A stretch of DNA of 64,000 bases from Peptoclostridium acidaminophilum DSM 3953 (GCF_000597865.1 NZ_CP007452.1:1247183-1311182), one strand, 5' to 3'. Shown: positions 16,792 to 26,773, counted from the stretch's first letter. Made by a program: numbers and translations. The notes: generated by a model not told the origin, from the letters alone.

Positions 16792-17079
16792 TTATCTGTT
16801 GGCTTCAATTATATCAATGAGCTTGGCTATTATGCTGCCTATAAGAGGCAGGTCAACAAAACCTTTGAGCACATAAACAACTATGGCCGCTACCACTGCT
16901 ACTCCCACGGTAACGCCAAAACCTCTTGCTACGCCTGCTATAAAATTTGCATAGATGAGCCTTTTTGTACTGCTCATCAAATTTACATACTCCCTTAACC
17001 TGCTCTTGTCAATTAATACAGCCAACTCCTGTACCGCTGCCTCAAGCTTCTCCTCTGAAGTGCTGTTATTCTTGTCCAA
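16792..17079 (-). CDS. DUF5665 family small membrane protein
   Basis: A 95-aa protein with a charged N-terminal half and one long hydrophobic region (IYANFIAGVARGFGVTVGVAVVAAIVVYVL), followed by a second hydrophobic segment. It resembles the DUF5665 family of Firmicutes. Function is unknown. The start is TTG at 17079 behind GGAGGAG. It faces away from the asnA leader. Confidence 0.7.
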   Translation of the reverse strand: MDKNNSTSEEKLEAAVQELAVLIDKSRLREYVNLMSSTKRLIYANFIAGVARGFGVTVGVAVVAAIVVYVLKGFVDLPLIGSIIAKLIDIIEANR

Positions 17080-17203
17080 TTAAACTCCTCCATAAATGCA
17101 TTGTTAAGCTTTATATACCACAATAGCGAATTAATATAACTGTAAGATTAATTCCAGGCAGAATAATCCGAATAAAGTTTATTGAAAAAAATCATTTTAG
17201 GTG

Positions 17204-17232
17204 TTGACATGGTTTTGCCGTATATATATAAT
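17204..17232 (+). promoter_or_regulatory. Consensus sigma-A promoter of the asnA transcript
   Basis: TTGACA (17204-17209), 17-base spacer, TATAAT (17227-17232). The T-box leader begins about 30 bases downstream. Confidence 0.9.
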
Positions 17233-17261
17233 TAATATCAACATAACATAATATCATTAAA

Positions 17262-17548
17262 GACTGCGATGGGAAGAGTAGATATAGATCCTCAATTAAA
17301 GAGAGCCGATTATGGTGAGATTTCGGCATTGAGTTTATGTTGAAGAACATCCCTGAGTCTCTAACCGAAATGACTTTATAGTCAAAGTAGACTTAGACGG
17401 GGTCAGACCGTTAACATCTGAGCAGTATCGAGTTTATCTCCGTACATGCAGCGAGCGAACTATATCGTAAGATCTAGTTACTTAGGGTGGCACCGCGAAA
17501 TCACAGCCTTTCGTCCCTTGTTTTGGGATGGAAGGCTTTTTGTTTTTT
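17262..17548 (+). promoter_or_regulatory. T-box leader with Asn (AAC) specifier
   Basis: A T-box riboswitch that reads uncharged tRNA. The invariant T-box sequence AGGGTGGCACCGCG is at 17484-17497. Stem I begins at GACTGCGATGGGA, carries an AGTA/GA-type internal loop (GAGTAGATATAGA), and closes with TCCCTGAGTC. The codon just before that closing strand, AAC at 17346-17348, is in specifier position and codes Asn. The antiterminator is followed by a terminator stem (17505-17537) and T-run. This matches the downstream asparagine-forming enzyme. Confidence 0.92.
17505..17548 (+). terminator. T-box-controlled terminator before asnA
   Basis: A 13-pair stem, AGCCTTTCGTCCC with GGGATGGAAGGCT, then TTTTTG. 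It competes with the T-box antiterminator. Confidence 0.88.
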
Positions 17549-17588
17549 GTAAATTTGGACGTGAAATGACATAAGGAGGAATTTAAAA

Positions 17589-18599
17589 ATGGAAAACACT
17601 ATAATACCAAAGGACTATTCTCCACAGCTTACACTGAGAGAGACAGAGGTGGCAATCAAAAGGATAAAGGACTATTTTGAAAGGATGCTCTCACAGGAGC
17701 TAAACCTTACAAGAGTTTCAGCTCCGCTGTTTGTAAAACCCGAATCAGGACTAAATGACAACCTGAACGGAGTGGAAAAAGCTGTTTCATTCGAGATGCA
17801 CGCAGATCCGGGCTCCAGAATAGAAATAGTTCACTCTCTTGCAAAATGGAAAAGAATGGCGCTCTACAGATATGATTTTCACGTTGAAGAAGGTCTCTAT
17901 ACAGACATGAATGCCATAAGAACACATGAAGAACTTGACAACCTGCACTCGATATATGTGGACCAGTGGGACTGGGAGAAAATAATAGCAAGAAGCGACA
18001 GGACAAAGGACAAGCTAAAAGATATAGTAGCAGGCATATACGGCGTGTTCAAAAAAACCGAGGAATATCTCTACAAGCTATACCCGCAGTTTGGCAAGAT
18101 ACTGCCTGAAGAGATATTCTTCATAACTACTCAGGAACTTGAGGACAAATACCCTGGGCTTACTCCAAAGGAAAGAGAAGACGCTATAACAAGGGAGAAG
18201 GGCGCTGTGTTCCTAATGGAAATTGGCCACAAGCTATCCTCTGGCATGAAACACGACGGAAGATCTCCTGACTATGACGACTGGACACTAAACGGCGACA
18301 TACTATTCTTTTATCCTCTGCTCGACAGAACCATAGAGCTTTCATCTATGGGAATAAGGGTTGACGAGGAAGCTCTTGAAAAACAGCTTTCTATTGAAGG
18401 CTGCGAAGACAGAAGAGAACTTGACTACCACAAGCTGCTGCTTGAAGGAAAACTTCCATGCACAGTGGGTGGGGGAATAGGTCAATCAAGAATGTGCATG
18501 TTCTTCATGAGAAGAGCCCACATAGGCGAGGTTCAGGCATCCGTTTGGCCGGAATACATGAGAGAGGCACTCAAGGATTCGAACATTTTCCTTCTCTAA
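17589..18599 (+). CDS. asnA: Aspartate--ammonia ligase (asparagine synthetase A)
   Basis: AsnA makes asparagine from aspartate, ammonia and ATP, using an aaRS-like class II fold. Length is 336 aa, typical. Diagnostic segments include [33 protein letters not shown]-like pairing ([12 protein letters not shown]), [13 protein letters not shown], and the C-terminal [18 protein letters not shown]-binding motif. AAGGAGG precedes the ATG at 17589. Expression is controlled by the Asn T-box upstream, so it should rise when charged tRNA-Asn is scarce. The asparaginyl-tRNA synthetase gene lies 2.8 kb downstream, so both steps from Asp to Asn-tRNA are present. Confidence 0.97.
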   Translation: MENTIIPKDYSPQLTLRETEVAIKRIKDYFERMLSQELNLTRVSAPLFVKPESGLNDNLNGVEKAVSFEMHADPGSRIEIVHSLAKWKRMALYRYDFHVEEGLYTDMNAIRTHEELDNLHSIYVDQWDWEKIIARSDRTKDKLKDIVAGIYGVFKKTEEYLYKLYPQFGKILPEEIFFITTQELEDKYPGLTPKEREDAITREKGAVFLMEIGHKLSSGMKHDGRSPDYDDWTLNGDILFFYPLLDRTIELSSMGIRVDEEALEKQLSIEGCEDRRELDYHKLLLEGKLPCTVGGGIGQSRMCMFFMRRAHIGEVQASVWPEYMREALKDSNIFLL

Positions 18600-18633
18600 A
18601 AATATTTTTTCAAAAAAAATAATCGATATGCAA

Positions 18634-18662
18634 TTGACTCAAAAACATCACATTTGTATAAT
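18634..18662 (+). promoter_or_regulatory. Sigma-A promoter of aconitase
   Basis: TTGACT (18634-18639), 17-base spacer, TATAAT (18657-18662). The -10 lies inside the GntR-type operator. Confidence 0.85.
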
Positions 18663-18671
18663 TGTATACAA
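18654..18671 (+). promoter_or_regulatory. Putative FadR-type GntR operator at the aconitase promoter
   Basis: TTGTATAATTGTATACAA contains the perfect palindrome TTGTATACAA, which fits the FadR-subfamily consensus (tnGTa-taCna). It overlaps the -10, so binding should repress. A FadR-type GntR regulator is encoded right after aconitase, and a near-identical site lies before the symporter at 24627. Confidence 0.7.
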
Positions 18672-18728
18672 AAGGGTTTAAAAAACATTTTGTTTTATTG
18701 AATTCAAAAAAATAGAAGAGGTGAAGAT

Positions 18729-20654
18729 ATGGGATTAAGTTTAGCTTATAAGGTACTAAAGGATCACCTTATAGAAGGGGAACTAAAGCAAGGACAGGAA
18801 ATATGCATCAAAGTTGACCAGACGCTTACTCAGGATTCAACAGGAACAATGGTTTATCTTCAGCTGGAAGCCATGGGAGTGGAAGGCGTAAAGACAGACC
18901 TTTCTGTTGCCTACATTGACCACAACACGCTTCAGCAGGGATTCGAAAACGCAGATGACCATGAATTCATCAAAACTGTAGCTGCAAAATACGGTATAGT
19001 TTATTCGAAGCCTGGAAATGGAATATGCCACCAGCTTCAGCTTGAAAACTTCGGCAAGCCCGGGTCAACACTTCTAGGCTCTGACAGCCACACGCCTACA
19101 GGCGGAGGCCTTGGCATGATTTCAATAGGAGCCGGCGGACTTGACGTTGCAGTTGCTATGGCAACAGGCAAATATTTCATGAAAGTACCAAAGGTTATAA
19201 ATGTCAAGCTTTCTGGAAAACTAAGTCCGTGGGTTTCGGCTAAAGACATAATACTCCATGTGCTAAGAGAGCTTAGTGTTAAAGGCGGAGTAGGAAAGAT
19301 TGTTGAATATACGGGAGAAGGCGTAAAGTCGCTTTCTGTTACAGACAGAGCTACCATAACCAACATGGGTGCCGAGCTTGGAGCCACAACTTCAATATTC
19401 CCAAGCGATTCAAATACGCTTGAATACCTTAAGCTTCAGGGCAGAGAGGGCGACTGGAAAGAGATAAGCGCCGACGCTGATGCCACATACGACGAAGTGC
19501 TTGAGATAGACCTTTCGACACTTGAGCCTCTTGTTGCGCAGCCGCACAGCCCTGACAATGTAAGACCTGTAAAGGAGATAATAAACCTCAAGGTTGACCA
19601 GATTTCAATAGGCAGCTGCACTAACTCTTCTTATTCAGACCTTATGAAGGTTGCGAGAATACTAAAAGGCAAGAAGGTGCATCCTGATGTGAGCCTTTCG
19701 ATAGCACCGGGCTCAAGCGCCATACTAAAGACTCTTGCAGAAAACGGAGCTCTTGCTGACATGATAGCTGCCGGAGCGAGAATACTAGAGTGCGCATGCG
19801 GACCTTGCATAGGAATGGGCCAGGCGCCAAAGACTGACGCCATATCTCTAAGGACTTTCAACAGGAACTTCTTTGGAAGAAGCGGCACCGAAAGCGCCCA
19901 GGTATATCTTGTTAGCCCTGAAGTTGCTGCTGCATCAGCGCTTAAAGGATACCTTGAAGATCCAAGGATACTAGACGTAGAGCTTGACATACAAATGCCT
20001 GAAAAATTCGAAAGAAACGACAGCCTGTTTGTATATCCTCCTGCTGACAGAAAAAGTGTTGAAGTGGTTATGGGACCAAACATAAAGCCTTTCCCTGTAA
20101 ACAAGGCGCTTGGCGAAAAGCTTGAAGGAAAGGTTGTCCTAAAGGTTGAGGACAACATAACAACAGACCACATAATGCCTTCAAATGCGAGCCTGCTTCC
20201 ATACAGGTCCAACATACCTCACCTTGCCAACTTCTCTTTCAGCACAGTTGACAAGGAATTCCCGCAAAGATGCAAAGACAATGGCGGAGGCTTCATAGTA
20301 GGCGGAGACAACTACGGCCAGGGTTCAAGCAGAGAGCATGCGGCTCTTGCACCTTTGTATCTTGGAATAAAGGCTGTAATCACTAAATCTTTTGCCAGAA
20401 TACACAAGGCAAACCTTATAAACAGCGGAATAATACCTCTTGAATTCGCAGATGCTTCAGACTACGAAAAGATAGGTTTCATGGATGATGTTGAAATTGG
20501 CGACTTGCTAAGCGCGCTGCCAACTGGAAAAGTAATGCTTAATGACAAGACAAGCGGCATGAGCATCGAGCTGAAGTTCGAAGGATCAGAAAGGGATATA
20601 GAGATACTAAGAAGAGGCGGATACTTAAACTACGCAAAGTCTAATCTTATATAG
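18729..20654 (+). CDS. Aconitate hydratase
   Basis: A 641-aa [4Fe-4S] aconitase of the short type common in Clostridia and close to mitochondrial aconitase and LeuC-like enzymes. It interconverts citrate and isocitrate. Cluster cysteines lie in GSCTNSSYSD and CACGPCIGMG. Other landmarks are LGSDSHTPTGGGLGMISIGAGG and the swivel-domain motifs GDNYGQGSSREHAALAP and SFARIHKANLINSGIIPL. No citrate synthase or isocitrate dehydrogenase is nearby. The promoter carries an operator matching the downstream GntR-family gene, 42 bases after the stop. Confidence 0.95.
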   Translation: MGLSLAYKVLKDHLIEGELKQGQEICIKVDQTLTQDSTGTMVYLQLEAMGVEGVKTDLSVAYIDHNTLQQGFENADDHEFIKTVAAKYGIVYSKPGNGICHQLQLENFGKPGSTLLGSDSHTPTGGGLGMISIGAGGLDVAVAMATGKYFMKVPKVINVKLSGKLSPWVSAKDIILHVLRELSVKGGVGKIVEYTGEGVKSLSVTDRATITNMGAELGATTSIFPSDSNTLEYLKLQGREGDWKEISADADATYDEVLEIDLSTLEPLVAQPHSPDNVRPVKEIINLKVDQISIGSCTNSSYSDLMKVARILKGKKVHPDVSLSIAPGSSAILKTLAENGALADMIAAGARILECACGPCIGMGQAPKTDAISLRTFNRNFFGRSGTESAQVYLVSPEVAAASALKGYLEDPRILDVELDIQMPEKFERNDSLFVYPPADRKSVEVVMGPNIKPFPVNKALGEKLEGKVVLKVEDNITTDHIMPSNASLLPYRSNIPHLANFSFSTVDKEFPQRCKDNGGGFIVGGDNYGQGSSREHAALAPLYLGIKAVITKSFARIHKANLINSGIIPLEFADASDYEKIGFMDDVEIGDLLSALPTGKVMLNDKTSGMSIELKFEGSERDIEILRRGGYLNYAKSNLI

Positions 20655-20696
20655 CTTGGAGTACAAATACAAATAGTCATGGAAGGGAAGAGTGCT

Positions 20697-21362
20697 ATGG
20701 TATCTAATATATTTTCAAAGGAAAAAAACAAATCTTCTCTAAGCTCAAAGATATTCAATGTCTTGAGAGACAATATTCTTGAAGGCAAATACGCGCATGA
20801 CGAAAAGCTTATTGAGGTAAAGCTCGCCCAGGAGCTGGGCGTTAGCAGGACTCCGGTAAGAGAAGCCCTAAAGCAGCTTGAACTGGAAGGGCTTGTGGAA
20901 AACATACCCAACAAGGGAGTTGTGGTTAAGGGCATCTCAAAGCAGGACATCAGCGACATATACGCAATAAGGCTTGCAATCGAAGGAATAGCAGTTGAAT
21001 GGGCTATGGAGAGAATGTCTGACGAGGACGTGGAAAAGTTAAAGGAGATATACGAGCTCATGGAGTTCTATACGCTCAAGAAAGACTACCTGAAAATATC
21101 AGAACTCAACACACAGTTCCACGAGGTAATATACAAGGCCACAAAGAGCAGATATCTCGAGCAGGTTCTAAAGGACTTCCAATACTACATCAAGACGACA
21201 AGGAACAAGTCCCTCAGAACACCGGGCAGGCTGGAAAGTGCTCTCGAAGAGCATAGAGAGATTCTCGATGCATTTATTGCAAGGGATCCCCAAAAGGCAA
21301 GAGCTGTTCTCGAAAATCATATAGATGTATCGAAGCTCAATGCACTAAAATTGGAGGACTAA
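20697..21362 (+). CDS. GntR family regulator, FadR/FCD subfamily
   Basis: The N-terminal winged helix (residues about 15-75: [17 protein letters not shown] ... [31 protein letters not shown]) is followed by an FCD ligand domain with conserved acidic/His residues ([44 protein letters not shown]). I prefer ATG at 20697 (221 aa) because a purine-rich GGAAGGGAAG precedes it. ATG at 20679 is also in frame. FCD domains often bind organic acids, so a citrate-like ligand is plausible but inferred. asnS starts 13 bases after its stop. Confidence 0.9.
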   Translation: MVSNIFSKEKNKSSLSSKIFNVLRDNILEGKYAHDEKLIEVKLAQELGVSRTPVREALKQLELEGLVENIPNKGVVVKGISKQDISDIYAIRLAIEGIAVEWAMERMSDEDVEKLKEIYELMEFYTLKKDYLKISELNTQFHEVIYKATKSRYLEQVLKDFQYYIKTTRNKSLRTPGRLESALEEHREILDAFIARDPQKARAVLENHIDVSKLNALKLED

Positions 21363-21375
21363 AGGAGGAATAATC

Positions 21376-22764
21376 ATGGCTATAACAATCAAGAGCATCT
21401 ACAGAAACCAGGAAGCCCACATTGACCAAGATGTGCAAATCTATGGATGGGTAAAGACTACCCGTTCTTCAAATAAAATCGGTTTCATAGAATTAAATGA
21501 CGGATCATTCTTCAAAAACATACAGGTAGTGTTCGATGACACACTGGATAACTTCAAAGAGATAGCAAAGCTGCCTATAAGTTCGTCTCTTTATGTAGAG
21601 GGCAAGGTTGTAAGAACTCCCGATGCGAAGCAGCCATTCGAGATACAGGCTTCACTTGTTAAAATCGAGGGCAACTCCAATTCAGACTATCCGCTTCAGA
21701 AGAAAAGACACACACTTGAATACCTAAGGACTATAGCTCACCTGAGACCGAGAAGCAACACGTTCTCAGCCGTATTCAGGCTCAGATCGGTAGCTGCGTA
21801 TGCTATCCACAGATTCTTCCAGGACAGGGGATTCGTATACGTTCACACCCCAATAATAACAAGCAGCGACGCAGAGGGCGCCGGAGAAATGTTCAGGGTG
21901 ACAACGCTCGACATGAACAACCCTCCGCGCAAGGAAGACGGAAATATAGACTACTCTCAGGATTTCTTCGGCAAGGAGGCCAGCCTTACGGTAAGCGGCC
22001 AGCTTGAGGGAGAGATGTTTGCGCTTGCATTCAAAGACATATACACATTCGGACCTACATTCAGGGCTGAAAATTCCAACACTGCAAGACATGCTTCGGA
22101 ATTCTGGATGATAGAGCCTGAGATTGCATTTGCAGACATAAACGACAATATGAATCTAGCAGAAGACATGATAAAATATGTCATAAGCTATGTGCTTGAA
22201 AACGCTCCTGAGGAGATGGAATTCTTCAACACGTTCATAGACAAGGGCGTACTTGACCGCCTTGAAAACATAGTAAGTTCTGATTTTGAAAAAATAACTT
22301 ACACTGAAGCAATAGAGATACTTCAAAAATCAGGCCAAAAATTCGATTTCCCTGTTGAGTGGGGAATTGATCTGCAGACTGAACACGAAAGATACATCAC
22401 AGAGCAGGTGTTCAAGAAGCCTGTATTCGTAATCAACTACCCTGCTGCAATAAAGGCGTTCTATATGAGGCTCAACGAAGACGGCAAAACTGTTGCTGCC
22501 ATGGATCTTCTTGTTCCTGGCGTAGGAGAAATAATAGGCGGAAGCCAGAGGGAAGAAAGGCTTGACGTGCTTGAAAAGAAAATCGAGAACATGGGCCTTA
22601 GCAAGGAAGATTACTGGTGGTACCTTGAGCTTAGAAAATATGGGGAGACAAAGCACTCAGGCTTTGGACTCGGATTTGAAAGGCTTATAATGTACATGAC
22701 GGGAATGTCGAATATAAGAGACGTAATTCCTTGCCCAAGGACTCCAGGATCAGCCGAGTTCTAA
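21376..22764 (+). CDS. asnS: Asparaginyl-tRNA synthetase
   Basis: A class IIb synthetase of 462 aa. It has an N-terminal OB-fold anticodon-binding domain ([25 protein letters not shown]) followed by the catalytic core ([53 protein letters not shown]), ending with [34 protein letters not shown]. The wording of these motifs fits AsnRS rather than AspRS. AGGAGG precedes the ATG. Its presence together with AsnA suggests Asn-tRNA is made directly from free asparagine. Confidence 0.97.
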   Translation: MAITIKSIYRNQEAHIDQDVQIYGWVKTTRSSNKIGFIELNDGSFFKNIQVVFDDTLDNFKEIAKLPISSSLYVEGKVVRTPDAKQPFEIQASLVKIEGNSNSDYPLQKKRHTLEYLRTIAHLRPRSNTFSAVFRLRSVAAYAIHRFFQDRGFVYVHTPIITSSDAEGAGEMFRVTTLDMNNPPRKEDGNIDYSQDFFGKEASLTVSGQLEGEMFALAFKDIYTFGPTFRAENSNTARHASEFWMIEPEIAFADINDNMNLAEDMIKYVISYVLENAPEEMEFFNTFIDKGVLDRLENIVSSDFEKITYTEAIEILQKSGQKFDFPVEWGIDLQTEHERYITEQVFKKPVFVINYPAAIKAFYMRLNEDGKTVAAMDLLVPGVGEIIGGSQREERLDVLEKKIENMGLSKEDYWWYLELRKYGETKHSGFGLGFERLIMYMTGMSNIRDVIPCPRTPGSAEF

Positions 22765-22779
22765 TATTTTAAATCATTC

Positions 22780-22816
22780 AAACAGCCGCTTGTAATATAG
22801 CGGCTGTTTATTTTTA
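22780..22816 (+). terminator. Rho-independent terminator after asnS
   Basis: AAACAGCCGCT / AGCGGCTGTTT stem with a TATTTTTA tail. Confidence 0.88.
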
Positions 22817-22901
22817 GATTCAAAAAAGCGAACGTAAATAGGCTTTTTTGTGATATAATATTACACATGTTCAAACTATATTTGATGAAGGAGCGTATAA
22901 T

Positions 22902-24338
22902 ATGAGCAATTACGAATATTACAAGAATCCTTTGATTGAAAGATACTCAAGCAGAGAGATGAGCAGCATATTTTCAGACATGTCAAAATTCACAACATGG
23001 AGAAAGCTATGGATAGCCCTCGCCAAATGTGAGAAAGAGCTGGGAATCAACATAACTGATGAGCAAATCCAGGAGCTTGAAAAAAATGCTGACAATATAA
23101 ATTTCGAAGATGCGATAAAATTTGAAAAAGAGACAAGGCATGATGTAATGTCTCATGTAAAGGCATATGGGCTTTTGTGTCCGTCGGCTAAGGGCATTAT
23201 ACACCTTGGAGCCACAAGCGCTTACGTAGGCGACAACACAGACGTGCTGCTTATGAAACAGGCACTTGAGCTTACAAAGGTAAAGCTTGCAAATCTTATG
23301 AACAACCTTGCCGAGTTCGCGCTTAAATACAAGGACATGCCAACGCTGGGCTACACGCATTTCCAACCTGCACAGCTGACTACAGTAGGCAAAAGGGCGT
23401 GCCTTTGGCTTCAGGATCTCCTGCTGGACTTCGAGGAGATAGAATACAGGATTGAAAACCTCAAAATGAGGGGAGTTAAGGGTACAACAGGAACCCAGGC
23501 GAGCTTCCTTAAGCTATTCAATGGCGACCATGACAAAGTCAAAAGACTTGACGATATGGTCTGCAAAAGCATGGGCATAGAAAGCAAGTTTAACATCACT
23601 GGACAGACTTATACAAGAAAGCAAGACTACCTTGTGCTTTCATCGCTTTCTTCTCTTGCCCAGTCAATGCACAAGATGACAAACGACCTCAGGCTGCTGC
23701 AGAACCTGAAGGAAGTGGAAGAGCCGTTTGAAAAGAACCAGATAGGTTCGTCTGCAATGGCGTATAAAAGAAACCCTATGCGAAGCGAGAGGATATCCTC
23801 ACTAAGCAAGTACGTGATGTCTCAGAGCCTTAATCCGGCCCTCATATTCTCGACGCAGTGGTTTGAAAGAACACTTGATGACTCTGCAAACAGAAGGCTT
23901 TCAATACCTGAAGCATTCCTTGGAATCGACGCCATACTTGAAATCGGAATAAACGTAACAAGCGGACTTGTAGTATACGAGAATGTTATAAAGAAGCACG
24001 TCAACGAAGAGCTTCCTTTCATGGCTACAGAAAACATACTCATGGAAGCTGTTACACGCGGCGGGGACAGACAGGAGCTTCACGAGAAGATAAGAACGTA
24101 TTCTATGGAAGTAGGGGAGAGGATTAAGAACCAGGGCCTCGACAACAACCTCATCGATAGAATAATTTCCGATCCTGCATTCAACATGACAAAAGAAGAG
24201 ATACTTGACATAATTGACCCTGCTAAATTCACAGGCAGGGCGCCAGAGCAGGTAGTGGATTTTATTTCCGAGGAGATAATGCCTGCAGTAAACAGATGCA
24301 AGGAAATGCTTGGCATGAGCGTGGATTTGAAGGTGTAA
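22902..24338 (+). CDS. purB: Adenylosuccinate lyase
   Basis: It cleaves SAICAR and adenylosuccinate in purine synthesis. Length is 478 aa. The fumarase/aspartase-superfamily signature is SSAMAYKRNPMRSERI. The catalytic region also shows HLGATSAYVGDNTD and TLGYTHFQPAQLTTVGKRA. No other purine gene lies next to it. A TATAAT at 22854-22859 lies upstream, but no good -35 could be identified. A terminator-like stem follows. Confidence 0.97.
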   Translation: MSNYEYYKNPLIERYSSREMSSIFSDMSKFTTWRKLWIALAKCEKELGINITDEQIQELEKNADNINFEDAIKFEKETRHDVMSHVKAYGLLCPSAKGIIHLGATSAYVGDNTDVLLMKQALELTKVKLANLMNNLAEFALKYKDMPTLGYTHFQPAQLTTVGKRACLWLQDLLLDFEEIEYRIENLKMRGVKGTTGTQASFLKLFNGDHDKVKRLDDMVCKSMGIESKFNITGQTYTRKQDYLVLSSLSSLAQSMHKMTNDLRLLQNLKEVEEPFEKNQIGSSAMAYKRNPMRSERISSLSKYVMSQSLNPALIFSTQWFERTLDDSANRRLSIPEAFLGIDAILEIGINVTSGLVVYENVIKKHVNEELPFMATENILMEAVTRGGDRQELHEKIRTYSMEVGERIKNQGLDNNLIDRIISDPAFNMTKEEILDIIDPAKFTGRAPEQVVDFISEEIMPAVNRCKEMLGMSVDLKV

Positions 24339-24376
24339 ATGTTTAGACAATTAAAACAATTATAAAAAATATGAAT

Positions 24377-24425
24377 AAAAGCTCCCGGATTGGATATATA
24401 TATTGTATCTGCTTTGGGGGCTTTT
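24377..24425 (+). terminator. Terminator after purB
   Basis: AAAAGCTCCC pairs with GGGGGCTTTT (one G-U pair) across a long AT-rich loop, ending in a short T-run. Confidence 0.6.
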
Positions 24426-24580
24426 ATTATTATTGTGTCCATATAGATAGAATAATCAAAATGTTGAATTTTTCGTATTTTAGTGAAATTGAATAATCGA
24501 TGCATAAATAATTTAATTATTTTCATCTTTTCAAAATACTACAGAAAACATCAAAAAAAATTCCGATTTGTGCAAACGGT

Positions 24581-24599
24581 TTCATCCGCTGAAGCCAAG
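24581..24599 (+). promoter_or_regulatory. Small hairpin in the region before the symporter
   Basis: GGTTTCA / TGAAGCC with a TCCGC loop. This and the operator and promoter below are the only structures I see in the roughly 400-base gap after purB. Confidence 0.35.
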
Positions 24600-24626
24600 T
24601 GTTTTCAGGTATTGAAGAGAATGTTC

Positions 24627-24644
24627 TGTATATACTGTATACAA
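24627..24644 (+). promoter_or_regulatory. Putative GntR-type operator before the symporter gene
   Basis: TGTATATACTGTATACAA has the same layout as the aconitase site: TGTATA, 2-3 bases, TGTATACAA. It lies just upstream of the candidate symporter promoter. Confidence 0.6.
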
Positions 24645-24670
24645 TATTGTGAATATTTAGACGGAAATGG

Positions 24671-24699
24671 TTGCATATTGCGCAAATGTTTGATAATAT
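24671..24699 (+). promoter_or_regulatory. Candidate promoter of the symporter gene
   Basis: TTGCAT (24671-24676), 17-base spacer, TAATAT (24694-24699). Confidence 0.5.
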
Positions 24700-24841
24700 G
24701 AACATACGCAATTATCAATAAAATAATTTAATCAAAGGGATGGTGATGCCAGGAGCAGAATATACTGAAAATTGCAATTATACTATGGGGTTAGTGGTTT
24801 TGGCTTTACAAAATTATAAAAAGAAAGGATGTTGGCATTAT

Positions 24842-26335
24842 ATGGAAGCATTTGTTAGTACCGCAAATAACATCATCTGGAGTAAAGCACTTATTTATCT
24901 TTGTCTAGGAGCAGGTATTTATTTCTCACTTAGAACTCGTTTCCTTCAAATTCGTCACCTTAAGCACATGGTTACATATCTTTTTGGAGGCGGCGACTCA
25001 AGCTCAAGAGTTTCTTCGTTCCAGGCGTTTGCAATGTCAGTTGCAGGCCGTGTTGGTACAGGTAACATCGCCGGTGTTGCAACAGCAATAGCAATGGGTG
25101 GACCTGGAGCACTTTTCTGGATGTGGGCAATAGCATTCCTTGGAGCAGGCTCATCATTCATAGAGTGTGCCCTTGGTCAGGTTTACAAAGAAGAGATAAA
25201 CGGAGAATACCGTGGAGGCCCAGCTTACTATATAGAAAAGGGTATGGGAGTTAAGTGGTATGCAGTAGTTTTCGCAGTTGCAACTGTTGCTGGTATGGGA
25301 TTCTTCCTTCCAGGAGTTCAAACTAACAGTATAGGCGCTGCAGTTAACACTGCTTTTGGCGTAAGCCCTGCAATAACAGGTGGCGTTATAGTAGCCATGC
25401 TTGCATTCGTAATATTCGGTGGAACAAAGAGAATCGGCCAGGCTGCTGAGGTTGTAGTTCCATTCATGGCAGGAGCATACATCCTTATTGCACTTATAAT
25501 TCTTGCTTTCAACATAACTGCAGTTCCATCAATGATAGCTCTTGTATTCAAGAGTGCATTCGGAGCAGAGCAGGCATTTGCAGGTATACTTGGTATGGCA
25601 ATAACTTGGGGTGTTAAGAGGGGTATATACTCAAACGAGGCTGGTCAGGGTACTGGACCTCAGGCTTCTGCTGCTGCAGAGGTTTCTCACCCAGCTATGC
25701 AGGGTCTTGTTCAGGCATTCGCAGTTTATGTTGACACACTTTTCGTTTGTTCAGCAACTGGCTTCATGATACTAGCAACAGGCCAATACAACATATACAA
25801 TACAGATGGCGGTTTCATAGTTGAAAACCTTCCAGGCGTTGACATAGGACCTGCCTACACTCAGCTTGCAATAGGCACAGTGTTTGGTAAAGGCCTTGGA
25901 GCTGGATTCGTTTCAGTAGCACTTTTCTTCTTCGTGTTCACAACACTTATGGCTTACTACTATATAGCTGAGACTAACGTTACTTATCTTTTCGGTAGAG
26001 GTAAGGGCGGTCAGCAAAAAGATATCAAAGGTTTGCTTACAATAGCTAAGCTTGTATTCCTTGGATCTTCTTACTACGGTGCAGTTAAGACTGCCGAGCT
26101 TGCTTGGGGTCTTGGTGACATAGGTGTTGGTCTTATGGCATGGGTAAACGTAATAGCTATACTAATACTTGGTAACGTTGGTCTTAAGGTTCTTAAGGAC
26201 TGGGAAGATCAAGTCAAGATGGGAAGAGATGCAACTTCATTTGTATTCGACCCTGAAGCTCTTGGAATAAAAGGCGCTGACCTTTGGATCGAAATAAACA
26301 AGAGAAGAGCTTCAAAGCAAAAGTCTGCTAACTAA
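24842..26335 (+). CDS. Alanine/glycine:cation symporter (AGCS family)
   Basis: A sodium- or proton-coupled amino-acid carrier of about 497 aa with roughly 10-11 membrane segments. Family signatures include GVATAIAMGGPGALFWMW, GGPAYYIEKGMG and GVKRGIYSNEAGQGTGPQASAAAEVSHP. Substrate choice between alanine and glycine is not readable. I place the start at ATG 24842 because the AGCS N terminus normally begins shortly before the first helix. The open frame reaches back to 24740. Codon choice (many GGT, GCT and CTT codons) differs from neighbours and may reflect high expression. A putative GntR operator and promoter lie upstream. In an amino-acid fermenter this would be a main uptake route. Confidence 0.92.
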   Translation: MEAFVSTANNIIWSKALIYLCLGAGIYFSLRTRFLQIRHLKHMVTYLFGGGDSSSRVSSFQAFAMSVAGRVGTGNIAGVATAIAMGGPGALFWMWAIAFLGAGSSFIECALGQVYKEEINGEYRGGPAYYIEKGMGVKWYAVVFAVATVAGMGFFLPGVQTNSIGAAVNTAFGVSPAITGGVIVAMLAFVIFGGTKRIGQAAEVVVPFMAGAYILIALIILAFNITAVPSMIALVFKSAFGAEQAFAGILGMAITWGVKRGIYSNEAGQGTGPQASAAAEVSHPAMQGLVQAFAVYVDTLFVCSATGFMILATGQYNIYNTDGGFIVENLPGVDIGPAYTQLAIGTVFGKGLGAGFVSVALFFFVFTTLMAYYYIAETNVTYLFGRGKGGQQKDIKGLLTIAKLVFLGSSYYGAVKTAELAWGLGDIGVGLMAWVNVIAILILGNVGLKVLKDWEDQVKMGRDATSFVFDPEALGIKGADLWIEINKRRASKQKSAN

Positions 26336-26363
26336 AAAGCAGTTGATAATTAAAGGATGATTA

Positions 26364-26396
26364 AAAGGAACCTGAAATTCAGGTTCCTTTTTTTAT
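26364..26396 (+). terminator. Rho-independent terminator after the symporter
   Basis: AAAGGAACCTGAA / TTCAGGTTCCTTT palindrome and a T-run. Confidence 0.93.
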
Positions 26397-26773
26397 ATGT
26401 TTTTACTAATATACATAATGACAGGATCAAGAGAGCTCTTCTTAAGAGCCAGTTTAACTATTCTTTAAATGTATATTTAGGGAATAGTTTGTATGTCGGA
26501 AACAGTCGATCCTCAATAATACTTTTGGAATGCCATCGCCTCGCGCTCGCCTGAATCTCTTGAAAAAACACATAATCTTCCACAGTATATTTCTAGCCAG
26601 TATCTATATCCAATTATTTTTTAGCTCAGCAACTTTATCTTATTACTCCTAACATGATGACTCCTTTTTTACTGTACGCATTGGTCTTCATTATATAACT
26701 GCACGTCTTGACATTCCAATGGTTTACAAAAAATCAGAATTCGAACAAGTATACTCTGCATGTTTTAACTACC
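26397..26773. other. Intergenic region between the symporter and glyA terminators
   Basis: About 380 bases. Only short open frames without a convincing ribosome-binding site are present, on either strand. I see no RNA signature or repeat. It may be decayed sequence. Confidence 0.5.

Noticed and set aside
24483-24701. 72-aa open frame between purB and the symporter
   Set aside because: No Shine-Dalgarno, and it overlaps the operator and promoter elements.
24339-24740. Glycine riboswitch before the alanine/glycine symporter
   Set aside because: The conserved glycine-aptamer segments were not found. Only a small hairpin and a GntR-like site are visible.
26357-26554. 65-aa open frame after the symporter
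   Set aside because: It begins inside the terminator, has no ribosome-binding site, and its composition does not resemble a protein.
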